Source of the DNA: DASTEQ01 sp040905185
Lineage (GTDB): Bacteria > Chloroflexota > Limnocylindria > QHBO01
Length of the DNA stretch: 64,000 bases
Assembly: GCA_040905185.1 (NCBI GenBank)
Contig: JBBDRZ010000007.1
Location: 124,001 to 188,000, forward strand
Reading direction: 5' to 3'
Program-made: the position numbers and the translations under genes
Notes under the pieces: model-generated
The model's input: the letters and a program-made list of their open reading frames with translations, nothing else
What the model was told of the DNA's origin: nothing
Database searches by the model: none
Part shown: positions 58,332-64,000 of the stretch, piece after piece
Position numbering within the stretch: position 1 is the first letter of the stretch
Layout of the letters: each line of letters opens with the position of its first letter

Positions 58332-61157
58332 TCAGGCGGCGGAGGCCTTCGCGCGGCGGGCGTCGCTGCGGCGGCGGCGCTGCTCGTCGGCGCTCGCGGG
58401 GTCGACCGGCTCAGCGGCCTTGCGGCTGCGGGTTTTCGGCGCTTTACCGGGCACGATCACGCGGTCGCCTCCCGCCTGCTTGCCGCTGTACAGCGCTCCG
58501 TCAGCGGCCGCGATCAGCGCGTCCTTGCTGGCGCCGTGGTCCGGGAAGAGCGCCACGCCGATGGTGATCGTCACCGGTGCCGCGCCGCGCTCCAACGAGA
58601 CGGCGGCGACCAGGCGCCGCGCTCGCTCCGCGACCCGCTGGGCCTCGGGCAGGCCGACGCCCGACAGGATGATCGTGAATTCGTCGCCGCCATATCGGTA
58701 CACGCGGTCGTCGCTGCGGGTCGCGGAATACAGCGCCTCCCCGACGGCGTGCAGCAGCGCGTCGCCCGCCGGATGACCGTATCGGTCGTTGTAGGTCTTG
58801 AATCGGTCAAGGTCCATCATCAGCAGGCCAGGCTGGCCCTCACCGTATTGCCCGCTCTGCACCGCCTCGATGGCCGACGTCAGGTCGCGCTGGAAGGCCC
58901 CGTGGTTGGCCAGGCCGGTGAGGGCGTCGGTCAGCGCCCGCAGGCTCATTGCGTGGTGCTCGTCGGCGTTTCGCAGCGCGACCGAAGCCTGGGCCGCGAA
59001 GAGCTGCACGAGCTCGAAATCGGTCTCGCTGAAGTAGACCTCCTCGCGTCCCACCCGCCCGACGTTCATGGTGCCGGTCACCTGGCCATCGCTGATGAGG
59101 GGGACGACGACCAGCGCCTCGGGGTCAGGTGGCGTGCCGGGGATCTGCGCTGCGCGGGGGTCGGCCAGCGCGTCGTTGGCCAGCACCGCCTCGGCGTGCT
59201 CGACGACCCAGCCCATCAGGCCTCGCCCGAACGGAATGATGTAGCGGGCGACCTCCTCGAAGTGCTCCTCGCGGGTGAGGACCGGGACCAGGACCTGCTT
59301 GACGTGATCGGCGCGGTAGATGGACAGGTTGTCGTAGTGGACGACCGCCTTCAGCCCGTCGGCCACGACCTCGAGGATGTCCTCCTGCGCAAGGGTGCCC
59401 ATGACGTGTGCGCTGACGTCGAGCAGCTGGCGCTGGGAATCCAGCTGGCGGGCGAGCTGGCTGGATTGCTCCTCCAGGCGCCGATAGCTGCGGGCGTTGA
59501 CGAGGGCCTGGGCGGCGTAGCCGGCGAAGATCATCATCGTCTGCAGGTCATCGGTCGAGAACTGGTTGACGCCCAGCTTGGACAGGGCGATGACGCCCAC
59601 CGACCGGCCTTCGTACACCATGGGCACCACCAGCATCGACTCCTCGATCTCCTCGGTGCCCTCGATGGTGTGGCCGCGTCCGTCGTTCAGCGCGTCGTTG
59701 CTGAGGATCGGCTGGGCGTTGGCGGCCACCCAGCCGGTGAACGATCCGGGACCGATGTCGACCCGCAGGGCTTCGCGGAAGTCGCCCTCTCCCAGAAGCC
59801 GATCGGTGTAGGCGATCGGCTCGCAGGTCCCACGCTCCCAGTCGACGGTGTAGATCCGGATGTCATGGAAGGCGGCCAGGATGCTGGCCTCGGCCACGAT
59901 CGCGTCGGCGATGGCCTGCACATCGGTCAGCCGGTTCAGGCGGGCCGACAGGTCGTGAATGGAGCGCATGCGCGCCGCCTGCTCGGCGGTCGAGCGGTAC
60001 AGCCGAGCGTTGCTGATCGCCACCGCCGCCTGGTTCGCGAATGCCTGGGCCAGGGCTAGCTCGTCGTCGGGCCATTCGCGGTCCCGGGCGTGGTACAGGC
60101 CGATCACTCCCACCGCGCGGTCGTGGCTGACGAGCGGCACCAGGCACGCCGTCTTGATGCCCTCCTCGCGGTAGATCTCCTGCAGGACGCCGGTGGTGGG
60201 GTCGGTGTCCGCATGGCGGGCGACGGATGTGCGCCGCTCGCGGATGGCCTGGGTCCCCAGCGATGCGCTGGTCATCGTCAGGCGGCTGACCATGGCCTGG
60301 AAGGCTGGGCTGATGCCGCGCTCGGCAGCCAGCTCGAACGGATGCTCGCGATCCTCGGCGATCATCCACAGTCCGACCCTGTCGGCGTCGAAGAGGCCAC
60401 GCGTGCGGTCGGCGATGTCGCTGAGCACCGCGCCCAGCTCGAGCTGGCCGGTCAGCTCGCGGGTCACGCCGGCCAGGGCGCGGGCTCGTGTCAGCTCGCG
60501 GCGGGCCCGGGCGATCGCCCGCGCGTGGCGCAACGCAACACTGGTCGTGGCGGCCACCGCGGTCATGAATCGACGTCGGCTGCGAAGGAACGCTCCCTTG
60601 ACGTCGTCGGCCACCAGGAGCACCCCGATGCGCTCCTGGCCGATGGTCAATGGCAGGCGGATGCTGCCGTCGGGCGCGAAGTCCTCCGCGTCGGATGGCC
60701 ATGCCAGGGTAGGCGGAGGCGGGGCGCTGTGCCCGGCGTGCGTCTCGAGGACCAGTCGGTCGTCACGCGCCAGGTACACCGCCACCCGGGCGATGGCCTC
60801 CACGGTCCGCAGCGACTCCACCGCCACTCGGCAGACGGCGGCCACGCTCCCGGCCTCGACGGTTCCGTGGGCGATCCGGGTGAGCACCGCCGCCTCGGCG
60901 TCGGCGTCCGCGCCGCGGGCGGAAGGAGTGGGTGTGGCGTCGGGGCCGGCGGACTGCCCGGAGCCCTCGGCGAGCAGCCGTTCCACGTCGGCGCGGCGGT
61001 AGCGCCGGTCACCACGCGGGTTGATGCGCCAGGCGGCCAGCCGGCCGCTCTCGGTCCAGGCCCGGACGGTGTTCGGGTGCACTCCCAGCAGGGCGGCCGC
61101 CTGCGCCACGCTGATCAGCGCGTCGGGGCGCGGTGCACGGGCGGAGGCTGAAGCCAC
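58332..61157 (-). CDS. HTH-GAF-GGDEF diguanylate cyclase-like signalling protein
   Basis: A 941-residue protein. Residues about 12-65 are a MerR/excisionase-type helix-turn-helix (ISVAQAAALLGVHPNTVRAWTESGRL, then RGDRRYRRADVERLL). Several GAF-type sensor domains follow, roughly 85-240, 250-400, 415-580 and 590-740. The C-terminus is a GGDEF domain: TDALTGLANHGAF, MMDLDRFKTYNDRYGHPAGD and YRYGGDEFTIIL. An RxxD inhibitory site (RSDD) lies five residues before GGDEF. It should make cyclic di-GMP. A DNA-binding domain on the same chain is unusual. The C-terminal tail is basic. The start is a GTG. Confidence 0.9.
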   Translation of the reverse strand: MASASARAPRPDALISVAQAAALLGVHPNTVRAWTESGRLAAWRINPRGDRRYRRADVERLLAEGSGQSAGPDATPTPSARGADADAEAAVLTRIAHGTVEAGSVAAVCRVAVESLRTVEAIARVAVYLARDDRLVLETHAGHSAPPPPTLAWPSDAEDFAPDGSIRLPLTIGQERIGVLLVADDVKGAFLRSRRRFMTAVAATTSVALRHARAIARARRELTRARALAGVTRELTGQLELGAVLSDIADRTRGLFDADRVGLWMIAEDREHPFELAAERGISPAFQAMVSRLTMTSASLGTQAIRERRTSVARHADTDPTTGVLQEIYREEGIKTACLVPLVSHDRAVGVIGLYHARDREWPDDELALAQAFANQAAVAISNARLYRSTAEQAARMRSIHDLSARLNRLTDVQAIADAIVAEASILAAFHDIRIYTVDWERGTCEPIAYTDRLLGEGDFREALRVDIGPGSFTGWVAANAQPILSNDALNDGRGHTIEGTEEIEESMLVVPMVYEGRSVGVIALSKLGVNQFSTDDLQTMMIFAGYAAQALVNARSYRRLEEQSSQLARQLDSQRQLLDVSAHVMGTLAQEDILEVVADGLKAVVHYDNLSIYRADHVKQVLVPVLTREEHFEEVARYIIPFGRGLMGWVVEHAEAVLANDALADPRAAQIPGTPPDPEALVVVPLISDGQVTGTMNVGRVGREEVYFSETDFELVQLFAAQASVALRNADEHHAMSLRALTDALTGLANHGAFQRDLTSAIEAVQSGQYGEGQPGLLMMDLDRFKTYNDRYGHPAGDALLHAVGEALYSATRSDDRVYRYGGDEFTIILSGVGLPEAQRVAERARRLVAAVSLERGAAPVTITIGVALFPDHGASKDALIAAADGALYSGKQAGGDRVIVPGKAPKTRSRKAAEPVDPASADEQRRRRSDARRAKASAA

Positions 61158-61315
61158 GAGATCCCCGTTATCGCGTCGCCCGAACCCCGAATGGAGGATC
61201 TGGTAGGCGGCGTGTGGCCCATGCTAGAAACGAGGGGTCTGCGGTCCATGCCCCGTTCGTACCTCCCCCGGTACCGATCGGCTATCCGGCGGCGTCCGTT
61301 TGCCGGCCGCGCCGC

Positions 61316-62071
61316 TCACCCGGGTAGGACCAAGAGCACCCCGATCAGCCCAGCCACCGCGACGACGGCGCCAACCAGGCCCACGGCGAAGCCGGCCAGC
61401 ATACGGGTCCGGCGGGGACCGGCCAGGAGGCGCATCGCCGTGTCCAGCTCGACGTTGGCCGCCAGGAACCCGCCGGGCGGCGGTTCGAGCCGCAGTCGAC
61501 CGTGCTCGTCTCGGCGCGGGATGGCCAGCACGATGAGCTGGTCCACCAAGCTCACCTGACGGGTCGTCGCCCGCGCCCGGTGGAGAGGCCCCAGCTTGCC
61601 CGCGACACGGTCGATGGCCGGCCTGTATGTGTCGCCGAGCTCGGCGGGCGAGCCCTCCCAGACCCGCGGAATGCCGATCAGCGGTTCTGCCAACAGGGCC
61701 AGATCAAGGGGGACCGACGACGACCGTTCCCACAGGTCGATGGGTCGCGCCTCCCGCAGGCGCTCGATGACGCGCCATCGGCCGTCGGGCATCTGCACCT
61801 CCACGTCGCGGTGGAGCGCGGCCAGGCGATCTCCGTCGGGCGTCACGAGCGGGTTGGCGCATCGCACGCGGCCCGCGACCCGCACCGGTCGGGGCGGCAG
61901 CCGGTCACTGGCGGCCAGGTCCTGGAGCGCAGGCAGCGGCGCGGCGCGGGCGCCGGCCAGGCGTCGCCCGGCTCGTGTGTCGGCTCCACTGGAACGGATG
62001 AGTGCGGCCCCCAGCCCCGCGCCCAGCAGCCCGATGGCCACGGCCAGGATAGGCAGGGCGGCCTCGCTCAC
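61316..62071 (-). CDS. Membrane protein with a GIDE-like domain
   Basis: A 251-residue protein with a membrane helix at each end (ALPILAVAIGLLGAGLGAALI and MLAGFAVGLVGAVVAVAGLIGVLLVL). A soluble region of about 180 residues lies between them. The middle (VRVAGRVRCANPLVTPDGDRLAALHRDVEVQ) and the overall layout resemble bacterial GIDE domains, related to the MULAN ubiquitin ligase without the RING. Function in bacteria is unknown. The ATG overlaps the YbaK gene stop (ATGA). Confidence 0.5.
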   Translation of the reverse strand: MSEAALPILAVAIGLLGAGLGAALIRSSGADTRAGRRLAGARAAPLPALQDLAASDRLPPRPVRVAGRVRCANPLVTPDGDRLAALHRDVEVQMPDGRWRVIERLREARPIDLWERSSSVPLDLALLAEPLIGIPRVWEGSPAELGDTYRPAIDRVAGKLGPLHRARATTRQVSLVDQLIVLAIPRRDEHGRLRLEPPPGGFLAANVELDTAMRLLAGPRRTRMLAGFAVGLVGAVVAVAGLIGVLLVLPG

Positions 62072-62541
62072 CTGTCGACCGCGAGATCGGCCACCCGCGC
62101 ACCGCTGGCCCGGCGCAGGTCCTCGGGGGCGACCGAGAACACCGCGTCTGGCCGCCCGGCCGCCGCCCAGACCTCGGCATGGTCCAACAGGCGGCGGTCC
62201 ATCAGGACGGGCAAGGATCGGGCATGACCGATGGGTGGGACGCCGCCGATGGCAAAGCCGGTGGCGTCCCGCACCGCATCGCCATCCGCCCGATCGACCC
62301 GCTGGGCTCCCAGGATGGCCGCCAAACGCCCTGGGTCGAGCCGATCGTCTCCTGAAATCAGCGCGAGCACTGGTCGGCCGTCGGCAACGAAGACGAGCGA
62401 CTTGACGATCTGGGCCACCTCGCAGCCCACCGCCCGGGCGGCGTCCTCGGCCGTGCGCGTCCCCTCCGGGAAGCGCTGAATCGAGATCTGCAGCCCAGCC
62501 GCCGCGGCGGCCGCGGCCACCCGGTCATCGGCTCCTGGCAT
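62068..62541 (-). CDS. YbaK/ProX-type aminoacyl-tRNA deacylase-like protein
   Basis: A 157-residue protein with the YbaK/EbsC fold. It has GCEVAQIVKSLVFVADGRPVLALISGDDRLD (the Lys of the active site), and FAIGGVPPIGHARSLPVLMDRRLLDHAEVWAAAGRPDAVFSVAPEDL. Such proteins clear mischarged tRNAs (for example Ala- or Cys-tRNA-Pro). The second Met (62541) is preferred as the start: the longer frame's ATG lies inside a TACCAT hexamer that sits 7 nt before the second Met. Confidence 0.88.
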   Translation of the reverse strand: MPGADDRVAAAAAAAGLQISIQRFPEGTRTAEDAARAVGCEVAQIVKSLVFVADGRPVLALISGDDRLDPGRLAAILGAQRVDRADGDAVRDATGFAIGGVPPIGHARSLPVLMDRRLLDHAEVWAAAGRPDAVFSVAPEDLRRASGARVADLAVDR

Positions 62542-62548
62542 GCGACCC

Positions 62549-62554
62549 ATGGTA
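62549..62554 (-). promoter_or_regulatory. Candidate -10 box for the leaderless YbaK gene
   Basis: The minus strand reads TACCAT, then GGGTCGC and ATG (7 nt). It decides between two possible start codons. Confidence 0.4.
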
Positions 62555-62589
62555 CGGGGAGTGCTAGGCTGCGGGGCACAGGGACCACG

Positions 62590-62672
62590 ACAGGGGAGCG
62601 CCTCGGCGCTGAGAGTGCGGATCGGTCCGCAGACCCTCGAACCTGAGCTGGGTCATGCCAGCGTAGGGAGTC
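62590..62672 (+). promoter_or_regulatory. TPP (thiamine pyrophosphate) riboswitch
   Basis: The Thi-box elements are present in order: GGGGAGC, GCTGAGAG, ACCCTCGAACCTGA, and CTGGGTCATGCCAGCGTAGGGA. They form the two parallel helical arms that bind the pyrimidine and pyrophosphate of TPP. A TAGGCT at 62565-62570 may be the -10. The closing strand GTAGGGAG also serves as the Shine-Dalgarno sequence for thiN (GTG 62679). Ligand binding should therefore hide the ribosome binding site and lower thiN-ykoE expression when thiamine is plentiful. Confidence 0.95.
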
Positions 62673-62678
62673 GAATTT

Positions 62679-63332
62679 GTGAAGGCAGTCATCGTGGCGG
62701 ATGGGGAGCACGCGTCAGCTGACCGGCACCAGCTGACCGATGCCGATCTGATCATCGCCGCCGACGGAGGCGCCGATTGGCTGGATGCCGTCGGCGTTGC
62801 CCCGCATCGGCTGGTGGGTGACCTCGATTCGGCCGATCCGGCGGTGGTCGGACGATTGGGAGCCGCCCAGGTTCCCGTTGAGCGGCATCCCTCCGACAAG
62901 GACGCCTCAGACTTGGAGCTCAGCCTGGCGGCGGCGGCCCGAGCCGGGGCTGACGAGATCGTCGTGCTCGGCGCCTTGGGCGGCGTCCTCGACCACCTGC
63001 TCGCCAATGTGCTGCTGCTGGGCTCGGACGCCGCCGCAGACCGCGAGGTGCGGCTGGTGCACGGTGCGACGTCGGCCCGTCTGCTGTCCGGCCCCGCCCG
63101 CGTGGAGCTGCGCGGACCTCCTGGATCCCGCGTCAGCCTCCTTGCCGTCGGGCAAGCGGCGGTTGGCGTGACGACGCAGGGCCTGCGCTGGCCGCTGGTC
63201 GACGACCAACTGGAGGCAGGGTCGTCGCGCGGCCTGGCAAATGCCGTGGTAGCCGTCCCGGCTGAGGTCTCGCTGAGCGCCGGCCGTCTGCTCGTCATCG
63301 AAATCGTTGGTGGTGAAGGAGATCCGGCATGA
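62679..63332 (+). CDS. thiN: Thiamine pyrophosphokinase
   Basis: A 217-residue enzyme. It has DLIIAADGGADWLDAVGVAPHRLVGDLDSAD (substrate and Mg site, GDLDS), HPSDKDASDLELSLAAAA, LGALGGVLDHLLANVLLL, and a C-terminal beta domain (SLLAVGQAAVGVTTQGLRWPL and GSSRGLANAV) that binds thiamine. It converts thiamine to TPP. The start is a GTG just after the TPP riboswitch. The downstream ykoE gene overlaps its stop (ATGA). Confidence 0.95.
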   Translation: MKAVIVADGEHASADRHQLTDADLIIAADGGADWLDAVGVAPHRLVGDLDSADPAVVGRLGAAQVPVERHPSDKDASDLELSLAAAARAGADEIVVLGALGGVLDHLLANVLLLGSDAAADREVRLVHGATSARLLSGPARVELRGPPGSRVSLLAVGQAAVGVTTQGLRWPLVDDQLEAGSSRGLANAVVAVPAEVSLSAGRLLVIEIVGGEGDPA

Positions 63333-63898
63333 GGTGGCGAACCGTCGATATCGTCGTGACCGCGGCGTTGGGTGTCGCGTTCGGCGTCATCTTCTGGGCC
63401 TGGGGCCTGGTCTTCAGCGCGATCGGAGCTGGCAGCTTCGCCCCGCCGCTGTACATCCTGTCCGGGGTTTGGCTGATCCCGGCGGTTCTGGCGGCGCTCA
63501 TCGTCCGGCTGCCCGGAGCCGGCCTGCTGGCCGAGTTCATGGCCGCCGCGGTCTCCGCCGTTCTCGGGTCGGTGTGGGGGCTCGACGCGCTGGCGTCGGG
63601 GCTGATGCAGGGCGCCGGCGCCGAGCTCGTGTTCGCCCTCGGGCTGTACCGACGCTGGACGCTGCCCGTCGCGCTGCTGGCCGGCGCCGGCGCCGCCATC
63701 GGCGAATGGATCCATGACATGACGTTCTATTTCGTGGGAGTCGACTTCGCGATCCAGCTGACCTACGGGGCCTGGATGCTGGTCAGCGGCGCGATCATCG
63801 CCGGGCTGGGGTCGTGGTACCTCCTGCGCCTTCTTCGACCGACCGGCGTGCTGGCCGCATTCCCGTCGGGGCGCAGCGGTCCGGAGCCCGCCAGCTGA
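63329..63898 (+). CDS. YkoE-like substrate-binding membrane protein of a thiamine/HMP ECF transporter
   Basis: A 189-residue protein with about five to six membrane helices. It has VVTAALGVAFGVIFWAWGLVF, GVWLIPAVLAALIVRLPGAGLLAEFMAAAVSA, GLMQGAGAELVFAL and GEWIHDMTFYF, as in the YkoE family that captures thiamine or hydroxymethylpyrimidine. It is under the TPP riboswitch with thiN. The next frame encodes an ABC-ATPase-like start, matching ykoEDC-type operons. Confidence 0.9.
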   Translation: MRWRTVDIVVTAALGVAFGVIFWAWGLVFSAIGAGSFAPPLYILSGVWLIPAVLAALIVRLPGAGLLAEFMAAAVSAVLGSVWGLDALASGLMQGAGAELVFALGLYRRWTLPVALLAGAGAAIGEWIHDMTFYFVGVDFAIQLTYGAWMLVSGAIIAGLGSWYLLRLLRPTGVLAAFPSGRSGPEPAS

Positions 63899-64000
63899 AC
63901 GCGAGCCAGGCCCCGCCAGCCCCTGCCATCGAGGCCATCAGCTGGGGCTGGCGGCATGCCGGCCGGAGCACCTGGGCGGTTCGGCACCTCGACCTGGTCG
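63895..64000 (+). CDS. ECF-type ABC transporter ATPase, N-terminal fragment (probable CTG start)
   Basis: An open frame with no canonical start runs from a CTG at 63895, overlapping the ykoE stop as CTGA, to the end of the window. It reads LNASQAPPAPAIEAISWG and continues WRHAGRSTWAVRHLDLV. That is the beginning expected for an ABC ATPase just before its first conserved strand (compare YkoD). The P-loop lies beyond the window, so the assignment rests on context. Confidence 0.6.
   Translation, partial: MNASQAPPAPAIEAISWGWRHAGRSTWAVRHLDLV

Overview
The window is a dense, GC-rich (roughly 70%) bacterial chromosome segment with short intergenic gaps. No phage, transposase, rRNA or CRISPR array is visible. 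The mix of genes suggests a Gram-positive-type or deep-branching high-GC bacterium: MurT/GatD, a PASTA kinase, an R3H/SpoIIIAA-like ATPase, Ku, PdxST, glucosylglycerate synthesis and an ECF-type thiamine system. A Chloroflexota lineage of the Limnocylindria/Ellin6529 type is my best guess. That assignment is inference from gene style, not a search result.

Layout. 1-4.5 kb (minus strand): partial thymidylate kinase, R3H ATPase, GNAT protein, then PdxT and PdxS for vitamin B6. 4.5-6.4 kb: HNH endonuclease and CCA-adding enzyme. 6.8-11 kb: GalE, and a zinc or manganese ABC transporter with its Fur-family regulator. 11-18.9 kb: DEAD-box helicase, a ligase-like pseudoenzyme, two glycosyltransferases (one a fusion of two UspA domains with glucosyl-3-phosphoglycerate synthase), glycerate kinase, a MerB-like protein, endonuclease III and tRNA-Thr. 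The middle of this run looks like a compatible-solute operon. 19-38.8 kb: an amine and amino-acid catabolic region. It holds a PuuD-like hydrolase, two DAO-GcvT fusion oxidases, two choline-kinase-like phosphotransferases, a nucleotidyltransferase-like protein, a metallophosphoesterase, two APC permeases, an aldehyde dehydrogenase, an SDR and a glutamine-synthetase-family enzyme. MurT/GatD is embedded in it. 39-50.6 kb: housekeeping and signalling, with bL25, a two-component pair, HtrA protease, a FolP-FolB fusion, FolC, a Cys-rich protein, thioredoxin, PASTA kinase, GalU and tRNA-Glu. 51-56.6 kb: end joining, with ATP-dependent DNA ligase, Ku and a second ligase-like pseudoenzyme, plus OsmC and a NERD-like protein. 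56.6-64 kb: WYL regulator, a lipoprotein, an HTH-GAF-GGDEF protein, a GIDE-like membrane protein, a YbaK deacylase, then a TPP riboswitch driving thiamine pyrophosphokinase, YkoE and the start of an ABC ATPase.

Two expression signals recur. First, a TAnnnT hexamer (often followed by TCG) lies 6-10 nt before the start codon of at least 13 genes, suggesting widespread leaderless transcription. Second, operon junctions use a 4-nt NTGA start/stop overlap with N equal to A, G, T and, unusually, C. Three genes (cca, folC, and the ATPase at the window's end) keep their conserved N-termini, or any in-frame start at all, only if CTG is the start. galU appears to start at ATC.

The observations most worth following are: the two DNA-ligase-like proteins that have lost the catalytic lysine (one beside Ku, one in the solute operon), the UspA-UspA-GpgS fusion, the CTG starts, the leaderless promoter motif, and the paired oxidase/kinase amine-catabolism island.
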